IMG/VR virus record: IMGVR_UViG_3300025671_000708
Location: 1 to 20,064 of that record
Direction: 5' to 3' (one strand)
Source: a virus
Length of the DNA stretch: 20,064 nucleotides
The first letter of the stretch is position 1. The number at the start of each line of letters is the position of its first letter. Of the stretch, positions 14,134-20,064 are shown in pieces. The notes under the pieces were generated by a model. The model searched no databases, was not told the DNA's origin, and saw only the letters and a program-made list of their open reading frames with translations. The position numbers and the translations under genes are program-made.

Positions 14134-15563
14134 TTTTTCCAATCTTCTCCTAAGACTTCTGTCGCTATATTTATCTTCTTGCGAAGTGCGCCTACTATCT
14201 TTTCGTCCACCGTTTTTTCTGCGACTAAGTCTATATAGGTCACAGAGGAAGTTTGACCAATACGGTGCGCTCTATCCTCGGATTGCAACCTTACCTCAAG
14301 ATCATAATTATTACTATAATAAACTACAGTTGAAGCGGCAGTTAATGTAAGGCCATAACCACCTGTTCTTGGCTGACCAACAAAAAACCGTAACTCATCT
14401 TTAGTCTGGAAATCGTTTACTATCTCTTGCCGCTTTTCCCCGTCCGTATCTCCGAAGTAAGAAGCCACGGAACTTGGACCATAGACCTTTGCTATGTTTT
14501 CTTCTATAGCCATAATATCGTGTCGGTAGTTAGCCCAGATAATCGCCTTGCCGCTTACTTCTTCTAATATAGACATAAGCTCAGAGAGTCTATTGTTCTT
14601 TATTTCAACAGTGTTTCCTTCGTCTGTATTTACGAAGCCGCAACTTACTTGGTGCAGTCTAAGAAGCTGTGTAATAACTGCATTAGCCGATACCATTTCC
14701 ATATCATCTAGCAAAGCAACCGCGCTACTCTTGAGCTGGTTGTAGACCGTCTTTTGCTCCGGCGTTAATTCTATAGACCGCATGATATAATTCTTTTCAG
14801 GAAGATCAAGACATTCTTCCTTAGTTACGCGGTACGAAAAAGGCTGTATAGATTTAGTTAATTCATCCAAGTTTCTGAAACCTAGGATTTGATTGTACTG
14901 ATGCGCTCCGCCGTTTCGTTTTATCATATCAGCGTAACGGCTACAAAATGAGTAATAAGATCTGAAGCCTAGTAATTCTTCGCCAAGAAACAAGAACTGA
15001 GAATAAAGGTCCAAGGGTGACTTAGTAATCGGTGAGCCAGTCAGTATTCGCTTGTACCTAGCTAATTTAGCAACTCGTACAGCGGCCTTGGTTCTTTTTG
15101 CTTTGTGGTTTTTAATAACGGTAGATTCGTCAATAGCTACAAGCGTTTTCCCGCCGTGCATTCGTATAAACCCTGCCGCAACATCTTCAGCCTTACCGCT
15201 TGAAAAAGCCTCTATGTTCATAACAAAAATATGCAGGTCGAAGTTAGGCTTCCAAATTTCGCGTATAGCATCTTTATGTGCCTTAGACAATGGGGACGCC
15301 CAATACGCAGTCTTGGCTTCTATATGCTCCGGCATATGTGTGGGTAGTTCTTTCCCTACCCAGTTTTTGTATACGCCCTTCGGAGCTAAGATAAGAGCCG
15401 AATCAATCTTCCCCGCATCGTATAAAGCCGCGATAGTATCAATAAGGACTTTAGACTTACCAGTACCCATGTCCATTAACAGCGCAAACTCCTCCTTTTT
15501 CCAAGACTCTTGGAGGGCTTTTAGCTGATGGTCATAGGGTTTAGTTTTAAATACGAAACCCAT
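14121..15563 (-). CDS. SNF2-type superfamily 2 helicase/ATPase, 480 residues
   Basis: The protein has the SF2 order: a Q-motif-like P-Y-D-H-Q-L-K-A-L (9-17), Walker A MDMGTGKS (30-37), LILAPKGVYKNW (58-69, motif Ia), DEST at 145-148 in place of DEAH, LTGSPI (174-179, motif III), IIWANYRHD in the second RecA lobe (motif IV), and SEDRAHRIGQ near residue 430 (motif VI), the clearest SNF2/Rad54 signature. Such phage proteins translocate on duplex DNA and are thought to remodel protein-DNA complexes or forks; a specific role is unknown. It lacks nuclease or chromodomain extensions. Encoded on the reverse strand, it starts 82 bases from the divergent HD gene; GTAGAAAGGTAGG precedes its ATG. The downstream regulator overlaps its end by 13 bases. 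Confidence 0.9.
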   Translation of the reverse strand: MGFVFKTKPYDHQLKALQESWKKEEFALLMDMGTGKSKVLIDTIAALYDAGKIDSALILAPKGVYKNWVGKELPTHMPEHIEAKTAYWASPLSKAHKDAIREIWKPNFDLHIFVMNIEAFSSGKAEDVAAGFIRMHGGKTLVAIDESTVIKNHKAKRTKAAVRVAKLARYKRILTGSPITKSPLDLYSQFLFLGEELLGFRSYYSFCSRYADMIKRNGGAHQYNQILGFRNLDELTKSIQPFSYRVTKEECLDLPEKNYIMRSIELTPEQKTVYNQLKSSAVALLDDMEMVSANAVITQLLRLHQVSCGFVNTDEGNTVEIKNNRLSELMSILEEVSGKAIIWANYRHDIMAIEENIAKVYGPSSVASYFGDTDGEKRQEIVNDFQTKDELRFFVGQPRTGGYGLTLTAASTVVYYSNNYDLEVRLQSEDRAHRIGQTSSVTYIDLVAEKTVDEKIVGALRKKINIATEVLGEDWKKWLI

Positions 15564-15645
15564 AAAAATATACCTACCTTTCTACGCGGTAATTTACTAT
15601 ATTAACTCTAGCGCGTAAATACTTAGAAAGTAGAAAGACATCGAC
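15564..15645. promoter_or_regulatory. Divergent control region between helicase and HD gene
   Basis: These 82 AT-rich bases separate two diverging coding sequences and must hold the start signals of both operons. CTTTCTAC at 15578-15585 and GTAGAAAG at 15630-15637 are exact inverted copies, so each strand has GTAGAAAG shortly before its ATG (14 bases for the helicase, 8 for the HD gene). A TATATT at 15598-15603 could be a -10 box for the rightward gene, but no good -35 is visible and no strong Shine-Dalgarno precedes the HD gene. Operator function for the reverse-strand regulator is inferred. Confidence 0.6.
15578..15637. repeat. 8-bp inverted repeat, arms 15578-15585 and 15630-15637
   Basis: Arms CTTTCTAC and GTAGAAAG are perfect reverse complements with 44 bases between them. 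A partial third copy, TTAGAAAG at 15623-15630, abuts the right arm and shares one base with it. Confidence 0.7.
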
Positions 15646-16218
15646 ATGTATGATTTAAAAGAGAAAATCTATAATACCCGTATGGCTGGTCGCATCCGGC
15701 GGTTGCATATTCGCCCTATGAACGGCGAAGAGCAAAGTGTTGCCGCACACACATGGGGCGTAGCTATGATCCTTCTTGATTTATTTCCGGAGGTTTCAAA
15801 AGAAACTCTTGTATTCGCCCTAAGACATGATGTAGCAGAAGTCTGTACAGGGGATGTACCCGCGAATGTAAAGTGGGCTAACCCAGAACTAGAAAGCACA
15901 TTAGAATGGATGGAGTCGGAGTTTTTAAAGAAGATGGGCTGGCCTGATACTGTGGCTTCCGCTTATGACGAGTTTGCTATTAAAGTTGCAGACAGGGTTG
16001 AGCTTATATTCTACTGCCTTGAACAAATATATATGGGTAACTGGCTCTTATACGATGTATTTGAAAACGCCGCTAAGAAGTTAGACGAGGATGTAAAAGA
16101 TTTACACCCCGAAATGGCTGAAAAGATCAATGGCTATATAGACGCGTATATACTATATCTGAGGGAAAACTTTTCCCAGAACGACGAAATCCCTCGCGAC
16201 GGCTTATCTATCTCATAA
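15646..16218 (+). CDS. HD-domain phosphohydrolase, YfbR-like (deoxyribonucleotidase type)
   Basis: The 190-residue protein shows the HD metal site: His35 in SVAAHTWGVA, His61-Asp62 in LRHDVAEVCTGDVPANVKW, and Asp116 in KVADRVEL. The HD...E-V-x-T-G-D-x-P-x-x-V-K pattern is that of YfbR/HDDC2-type enzymes that hydrolyse deoxynucleoside monophosphates; Glu65 and Asp70 of that motif are present. It likely tunes the dNTP pool during replication by removing phosphate from selected nucleotides. Related HD enzymes in some phages act on dATP to favour diaminopurine genomes, which cannot be judged here. The gene is the first of the rightward replication region and has only a weak GAAAG ribosome site. 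The C-terminal 15 residues (EIPRDGLSIS) look disordered. Confidence 0.85.
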   Translation: MYDLKEKIYNTRMAGRIRRLHIRPMNGEEQSVAAHTWGVAMILLDLFPEVSKETLVFALRHDVAEVCTGDVPANVKWANPELESTLEWMESEFLKKMGWPDTVASAYDEFAIKVADRVELIFYCLEQIYMGNWLLYDVFENAAKKLDEDVKDLHPEMAEKINGYIDAYILYLRENFSQNDEIPRDGLSIS

Positions 16219-16264
16219 TCTCATAGCATATATCATAGTATGGTTACGAAGTTAAAACAACGGC

Positions 16265-16275
16265 TTAGTAACTAA
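16265..16275. promoter_or_regulatory. 11-base palindrome, operator candidate
   Basis: TTAGT-A-ACTAA is a perfect palindrome around a central base at 16270, directly next to the tandem 8-mers. Short symmetrical sites of this size are typical of dimeric helix-turn-helix regulators; the XRE protein encoded at 13909-14133 is the only regulator in the window. Binding is inference. Confidence 0.4.
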
Positions 16276-16299
16276 ATTATGACATTATGACATTATGAT
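16276..16299 (+). repeat. Three tandem 8-mers (ATTATGAC x2, ATTATGAT)
   Basis: Bases 16276-16283 and 16284-16291 are identical and 16292-16299 differs only in the last base. They lie in the non-coding gap ahead of the replication genes, next to a palindrome, and could be repeated protein-binding sites or a slipped-strand microsatellite. Confidence 0.85.
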
Positions 16300-16373
16300 T
16301 AGCTTTTACATAAGAAACCGCTTTAAAAACTGCCCAGAAATATATAAGTTAAAAATAAGGAGAAGAAAGAAGA

Positions 16374-16700
16374 ATGGCAACTGTGTATCTTATCCAAGAT
16401 TTTGGGTATTGGAATCTTGTCCCTGCAAAAGACTTTGGCAAGATAAAAGTGTTACTGCCGCCTCGGAAACAAATTATTTTCAGCTCTGCGCCTGTCGTAC
16501 AAAGATTGCGTGAGGGGCTAAGAGGTATCACTAAGGATGACTTCTTGTTATTGTCTGGTGATCCAGCGGCTATCGGTGCCGCGTCCGCTATCGTAGCTGA
16601 AAAGCTCGGTGAACTTAATCTTCTAAAGTGGGATAAAAGAGAGGGGGTTTACTATCCTGTAAGAATCAATCTCAGTAATTACGGAGAAATAGATGAGTGA
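16374..16700 (+). CDS. Conserved marine-phage protein of unknown function, 108 residues
   Basis: AAGGAG at 16357-16362 precedes ATG 16374. The sequence begins MATVYLIQDFGYWNLVPAKD and contains K-V-L-L-P-P-R-K-Q-I-I-F-S-S-A-P, then DDFLLLSGDPAAIGAASAIV and NLLKWDKREGVYYPVRINL. The S-G-D-P-A-x-I-G and N-L-L-K-W-D phrases are conserved in a family I have seen repeatedly in marine phages next to primase genes; no activity is known to me. It has no membrane segment. It overlaps the next gene by 8 bases and so belongs to the replication operon; a small replication or regulatory partner is the best guess. Confidence 0.75.
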   Translation: MATVYLIQDFGYWNLVPAKDFGKIKVLLPPRKQIIFSSAPVVQRLREGLRGITKDDFLLLSGDPAAIGAASAIVAEKLGELNLLKWDKREGVYYPVRINLSNYGEIDE

Positions 16701-17256
16701 TTTACTCGACGATATCCTCGGGAGCGAGGCGATAAATACTCTTTCTGTCGAGGCATCCGACGACGAAATTCGTCGAATAGCTGATCTTGCTAATAAACAG
16801 CTAAGTCTGCAACAACAGGTCGCTGACCTAGAGGAACAGATGAAAGCTGCAAAGGAAGAACTTCGGGTTGTACAAGAACACGATCTTCCTGACGCAATGG
16901 CAGAGGCTGGTATATCTGAAGTTAAACTAGCCGATGGCTCGAGAGTCAAAACCGAACCTTTTGTAAACGCAAGCATCACCAAAGCTAAAGCTGATAAAGC
17001 TCATGCTTGGCTAGTAGAAAACGGTCATGGTGATCTAATTAAGCGCGAGGTTATAGCGAAATTTGGCAGAGGTGACGATAAGTTTGAAAAAGCGCGGTTA
17101 GCACTTTTAGAACATGGTATCGCGGCTGAAACCAAAGAAGCTGTACACCACATGACCTTAAAAGGGTTTGCAAGAGAACAGATTGAACAGGGTAAGGACT
17201 TACCTGTTGACTTGTTCAATCTTTATTCCGGCTCCAAAGCCACCATTGCCAAATAG
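16693..17256 (+). CDS. Coiled-coil phage protein of unknown function, 187 residues
   Basis: GGAG at 16683-16686 precedes ATG 16693, which overlaps the upstream gene by 8 bases. Residues 33-66 form a clear coiled coil (NKQLSLQQQVADLEEQMKAA and on), joined to a compact domain with EVKLADGSRVKTEPFVNASI, HAWLVENGHGDLIKREVIAK and HHMTLKGFAREQIEQGKDLP. The acidic N-terminus (MSDLLDDILGSEA) may be flexible. The organisation resembles Gam-like or small replication-accessory proteins, but no family can be named. It lies directly before the SSB candidate, with only 11 bases between, so a role in DNA replication or recombination is inferred from context. Confidence 0.75.
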   Translation: MSDLLDDILGSEAINTLSVEASDDEIRRIADLANKQLSLQQQVADLEEQMKAAKEELRVVQEHDLPDAMAEAGISEVKLADGSRVKTEPFVNASITKAKADKAHAWLVENGHGDLIKREVIAKFGRGDDKFEKARLALLEHGIAAETKEAVHHMTLKGFAREQIEQGKDLPVDLFNLYSGSKATIAK

Positions 17257-17267
17257 GAGAATTAAGA

Positions 17268-18074
17268 ATGGCATCTAAAGAAGTAGCTGTAAAACAGCAA
17301 CAGGCCTCGGCTGTAACTGTTATTGACGATGATTTGTTGTCGGCAGGAACAGGTCTTGAAAATGTATCTTCAGATGATATGGCGATACCATATCTTATGT
17401 TGCTACAGGCTCTAAGCCCACAGCTTAATAAGCAAAAAAGTAAATATGTTGAAGGCGCTCAGCAGGGCGAAATCTACAACAGCGTTACTGGTGAGACTTT
17501 TGATGGCGACGAAGGTATCGTTGTCATTCCGTGCTTTTATCAAAAGAAGTACGTTGAGTGGACACCACGCGAAAGCGGTGGTGGTATTGTAGAAAGCCAC
17601 GATAGCCGCGAAATTTTGGCAAAAACCACGAAGAACGATAGAGGCCAGCAGGTTTTAAGTAATGGTAATTACATTGCAGAAACTGCTTACTTCTACGTTA
17701 TGGTTTGTAACGAAGACGAAAGCGAATGGTCTCAAGCCTTGATCAGTATGACTTCTACACAGCTTCCGAAAGCTAAGAAGTGGATTAGTCAAATGACTCA
17801 GCGGAAGGTACAAAACTCTGCTGGGGAAATGGTTAACGCCCCGATGTTTATGTTTAAGTATCGGTTGAAATCTAACGCCGAGCAAAACGACCGTGGTTCT
17901 TGGTATGGTTGGTCTATCGGGCTAGAAGGTCCCACACAAAACCCTGTTATTATGCAAGAAGGCAAACGCTTCCTGCAAAATATTAAAGGCGGTAACGTGA
18001 AGGTTCAAGAAGACCCCGATGCGGATCAAAACTCCTCAAGTAAAACAGATTTAAACGACGAAGTGCCGTTCTAA
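17268..18074 (+). CDS. Candidate single-stranded DNA-binding protein, 268 residues
   Basis: AGGAGA at 17255-17260 precedes ATG 17268. The main domain (about residues 40-240) begins MAIPYLMLLQALSPQLNKQK and is rich in Tyr, Trp and Phe in alternating strands (VVIPCFYQKKYVEWTPRES, TAYFYVMVCNEDESEWSQAL, FKYRLKSN, GSWYGWSIGLEGP), as expected of an OB-like beta fold. The last 30 residues are disordered and acidic and end DLNDEVPF, much like the D-D-D-I-P-F tip with which bacterial SSB recruits partners. Placement before the primase and helicase agrees. I have seen this family annotated only as hypothetical; SSB function is inferred from tail, aromatic content and context, not from a recognised domain. 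Confidence 0.62.
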   Translation: MASKEVAVKQQQASAVTVIDDDLLSAGTGLENVSSDDMAIPYLMLLQALSPQLNKQKSKYVEGAQQGEIYNSVTGETFDGDEGIVVIPCFYQKKYVEWTPRESGGGIVESHDSREILAKTTKNDRGQQVLSNGNYIAETAYFYVMVCNEDESEWSQALISMTSTQLPKAKKWISQMTQRKVQNSAGEMVNAPMFMFKYRLKSNAEQNDRGSWYGWSIGLEGPTQNPVIMQEGKRFLQNIKGGNVKVQEDPDADQNSSSKTDLNDEVPF

Positions 18075-18079
18075 TCAAA

Positions 18080-18105
18080 TAGGGTGGCGTTTCGGCGTCA
18101 CCCTA
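18080..18105 (+). other. Stem-loop with UUCG tetraloop between SSB candidate and primase
   Basis: AGGGTGGCG (18081-18089) pairs with CGTCACCCT (18096-18104) with one G-T wobble; T18080-A18105 and a U-G closing pair (18090/18095) extend it to 11 pairs around a TTCG loop. It starts six bases after the stop of the SSB candidate. The following AACTTTACTT is not a clean U-tract, so it is at best a weak terminator; it may limit read-through or stabilise the 3' end of the abundant upstream message. Confidence 0.65.
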
Positions 18106-18128
18106 ACTTTACTTGTCTGGAGATAGAA

Positions 18129-19664
18129 ATGAATAACATAGAAAGATTTGCTGGTCTATTCGCTGGACTAAGGTTAGCGTATGGTAGTTATCGCCCTAAT
18201 GAAGATAACGGTCCGGGAAAACAACGTGGACAATACCGAGTTGTTAGTGAAGATATTAGTGACGAGCGTCTTATTGAGCTCTGGTCTAATCACCTATCGG
18301 GTAGCGAATCCGTGGGAATTGTACCCATTAGAGAAGATAATTCTTGCGTTTGGGGTGCTATTGATATTGATCAATATCCTCTTAACCATTCTGACCTTGT
18401 TGAGCGATTAGTAAAAAGAAACGAACTTCCTTTTGTAATAGCGCGGTCTAAATCAGGCGGTGCGCATGTTTATTGTTTTGTATCTGAGCCTGTCCCTGCA
18501 GCAACAATGCAGAGTAAATTAAAAGAAGTTGCTTCCGCCCTTGGTTATGCAACTGCTGAAATATTTCCAAAACAAACAAAGCTACTGTTAGAAAAAGGTG
18601 ACAGGGGTAACATATTAAATATGCCGTACTTCGGCGGCGAAACTTCTACACGTTATTGCCATAACGATAACGGCGAAGGAATCTTGGACCTTAGTGCTTT
18701 CTTAGATTACGCTGAAGCTAAAAAGATAACAAAACGTGAGCTTGAAAACTTAACCCCTAAAAATATAACAAGCGCTGAAACCGATCAAGATTTAGAGGGC
18801 GCTCCACCTTGTCTCAAGGTTCTTTGTTCTGTTGGCTTTCCCGAAGGAACAAGGAACAACGGCCTGTTTAGCATTGGTGTATTCTTGCGTAAGAAGTTCC
18901 AAGACGATTGGGAACGCAAGCTAGAAGAATTTAATTTCAAGTATCTTAAACCACCGCTAGGTGCTAGCGAGGTTTTGACTGTAGCCAAGGCGCTAAACAA
19001 TAAAGACTATATGTATAAGTGTAATGACCAGCCGATCGCATCGTATTGTAATGCGGCTGTTTGTCGTACATGCGAACACGGTGTTGGTTCATCTGGCGGG
19101 TTGCCTCAGTTTGGTAATCTTCAAAAGCAGGACTCAACACCTCCGATCTGGTTCCTTGATGTAGAGGGTCATCGAATAGAGTTAACTACAGAAGAACTAC
19201 AAAACCAAACTAAGTTTCAAAGACGCTGTATGGATGCTTTAAATTTTATGCCGCCTACACAGCGACAAAACAACTGGCGAAATATTATTCAGCAGTTACT
19301 TGATTCGGTATCTATAATTGAAGTACCGCACGATGTTTCTATACAAGGTCAGTTCCAAGAGCTACTTGAAGCGTTTTGTACAGAACGTGCGCAAGCTCAA
19401 AATAAAGATGAAATCTTGTTGGGTAAACCGTGGTCAGAAGACGGTAAAACTTTCTTCCGCTTGAAAGATTTATTAGACTATTTTACCCGCCAACAGTTCA
19501 GAGAGTATGGGCGTAACCACATCGCGGCTAGAATACGCGAGATGGGTGGTGGGGATCATTTCTTCCACATAAAAGGCAAAGGGGTTACAGTTTGGTTTAT
19601 CCCCGAGTACGCGATGCAAAGCGGCGGCTATGACCTTCCCAATATGCAAGAGGAGCCGTTCTAA
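18129..19664 (+). CDS. AEP-family primase (TOTE-type archaeo-eukaryotic primase domain)
   Basis: ATG 18129 gives 511 residues and follows GGAGAT (18119-18124); an in-frame GTG at 18084 lies inside the stem-loop and is rejected. The AEP core shows KQRGQYRVV (31-39), the metal-binding AIDIDQY with Asp79 and Asp81, and SKSGGAHVYCF (107-117) with His113 of the S-G-x-x-H motif, then NMPYFGGETS. A Cys-rich section near residues 296-320 (KCNDQPIASYCNAAVCRTCE, HGVG) has the spacing of a metal site common to these proteins. The C-terminal 180 residues have no helicase motif, so the partner helicase is separate, presumably the next gene. It should make primers for phage replication. The protein ends NMQEEPF, like the SSB candidate. 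The TAA overlaps the next ATG by one base. Confidence 0.85.
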   Translation: MNNIERFAGLFAGLRLAYGSYRPNEDNGPGKQRGQYRVVSEDISDERLIELWSNHLSGSESVGIVPIREDNSCVWGAIDIDQYPLNHSDLVERLVKRNELPFVIARSKSGGAHVYCFVSEPVPAATMQSKLKEVASALGYATAEIFPKQTKLLLEKGDRGNILNMPYFGGETSTRYCHNDNGEGILDLSAFLDYAEAKKITKRELENLTPKNITSAETDQDLEGAPPCLKVLCSVGFPEGTRNNGLFSIGVFLRKKFQDDWERKLEEFNFKYLKPPLGASEVLTVAKALNNKDYMYKCNDQPIASYCNAAVCRTCEHGVGSSGGLPQFGNLQKQDSTPPIWFLDVEGHRIELTTEELQNQTKFQRRCMDALNFMPPTQRQNNWRNIIQQLLDSVSIIEVPHDVSIQGQFQELLEAFCTERAQAQNKDEILLGKPWSEDGKTFFRLKDLLDYFTRQQFREYGRNHIAARIREMGGGDHFFHIKGKGVTVWFIPEYAMQSGGYDLPNMQEEPF

Positions 19665-20064
19665 TGAGTAGCGACCCTAAATCATGGTCCATTATCCTTG
19701 GACCTCCGGGAACTGGGAAAACAACTACTATCCTCAACATGATCGAGATGGAGATGGAGCGCGGTACGCCTCCTGACCGCATAGGTTATTTTGCGTTTAC
19801 TAAGAAGGCTTCGAGGGAAGGACGTGAAAGAACAATGGAACGGTTTGGCTTAACCGAGAATGAGCTACCGCACTTTAGAACACTTCACTCTCTTTGTTAT
19901 AAGATGCTTGGTCTATCGCGCCACGGTGTAATGAACTCGACTAAGTTTCGTGAGTTTAATGATATTATGGGGATGAGGCTGACGGGTGATCTAAACTTAG
20001 AAGAGGGTTCTGTATCCTTGTTTTCTAAGGACGACAGGCTTCGTTTTGTAGAAGGGCTTTCTAG
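19664..20064 (+). CDS. SF1 (UvrD/Rep-like) helicase, N-terminal part (runs off window)
   Basis: ATG 19664 overlaps the primase TAA by one base and has AGGAG at 19651-19655. The open frame continues to the window end (133 codons). Residues 12-21 are LGPPGTGKTT (Walker A), residues 42-49 YFAFTKKA correspond to motif Ia of SF1 helicases, and 71-77 FRTLHSL to motif Ib. This is the usual start of a UvrD/Rep or RecD-like ATP-dependent DNA helicase. Fused to none of its neighbours but coupled to the primase, it probably serves as the replicative or repair helicase. Motifs II-VI lie outside the window, so subfamily and any nuclease domain cannot be judged. Confidence 0.85.
   Translation, partial: MSSDPKSWSIILGPPGTGKTTTILNMIEMEMERGTPPDRIGYFAFTKKASREGRERTMERFGLTENELPHFRTLHSLCYKMLGLSRHGVMNSTKFREFNDIMGMRLTGDLNLEEGSVSLFSKDDRLRFVEGLS

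Larger units (their letters stand above)
16219..16373 (+). promoter_or_regulatory. 155-base non-coding control region upstream of replication genes
   Basis: No convincing gene lies here. From left to right it has CATA-rich sequence (16219-16245), a perfect odd palindrome TTAGTAACTAA (16265-16275), three tandem 8-mers (16276-16299), TTTACA at 16305-16310 and an AT-rich tract with TATATAAG before AAGGAG at 16357-16362, the ribosome site of the next gene. It is the longest gap in the window and probably carries a promoter with an operator; an origin function is also possible. No consensus -35/-10 pair at 17 bases was found. Confidence 0.55.

Noticed and set aside
15052-15528. 158-codon open frame on the forward strand
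   Set aside because: Antisense to the SNF2 helicase, whose motifs are intact in this stretch; no ribosome site or family resemblance.
16295-16513. 72-codon forward frame beginning in the control region
   Set aside because: Mostly an alternative frame of the conserved 108-residue gene at 16374, which has the better ribosome site and recognisable conserved phrases.
18084-18128. GTG start extending the primase by 15 residues
   Set aside because: The GTG is inside the stem-loop and lacks a ribosome site; ATG 18129 follows GGAGAT.

Overview
The window looks like part of the genome of a tailed double-stranded DNA phage, most likely a short-tailed (podovirus-type) marine phage of the kind recovered from SAR11, SAR116 or roseobacter hosts and ocean viromes. 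The assignment rests on remembered family resemblance (Gp10-like head/tail protein, three large internal-virion-type proteins, GTA-type three-TM holin, AEP primase), on very tight gene packing (1-8 base overlaps, many ATGA junctions) and on the lack of any cellular metabolic gene. No tRNA, rRNA, IS element, integrase, CRISPR array, terminase, portal, capsid, DNA polymerase or RNA polymerase gene is seen here. Host and phage class are inferences.

Layout. Bases 1-4901 (+) hold adhesion and tail genes: the C-terminal part of a tail fibre protein, a 56-residue protein, a protein built from nine exact 20-residue repeats, a tail-collar fibre, a 701-residue Gp10-like protein and a 75-residue protein. 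Bases 4941-12209 (+) carry four large Ala/Gly/Gln-rich proteins of the kind packed inside podovirus heads and ejected with DNA. Bases 12211-13955 (+) hold a tail-anchored coiled-coil protein and a lysis cassette (two-TM holin candidate, Cys-containing small protein, three-TM GTA-type holin, T4-type lysozyme); its last four genes each start at an ATGA overlap.

Bases 13909-15563 are on the opposite strand: an SNF2-type helicase followed by a small XRE-type regulator whose 3' end runs into the lysozyme gene. A compact divergent control region (15564-15645) with an inverted repeat follows. Then comes the replication/nucleotide module on the + strand: a YfbR-like HD phosphohydrolase, a 155-base control region with tandem 8-mers, two conserved proteins of unknown role, a candidate single-stranded DNA-binding protein with an acidic ...EVPF tail, an AEP-family primase with an ...EEPF tail, and the start of an SF1 (UvrD-like) helicase that runs off the end.

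The SSB candidate, primase and helicase look like one replication unit, with the HD enzyme adjusting nucleotide pools. The most unusual structures are the indel-free 20-residue repeat protein, the matching C-terminal tails of the SSB candidate and primase, the reverse-strand helicase/regulator pair wedged between lysis and replication, and the two small control regions with repeats.
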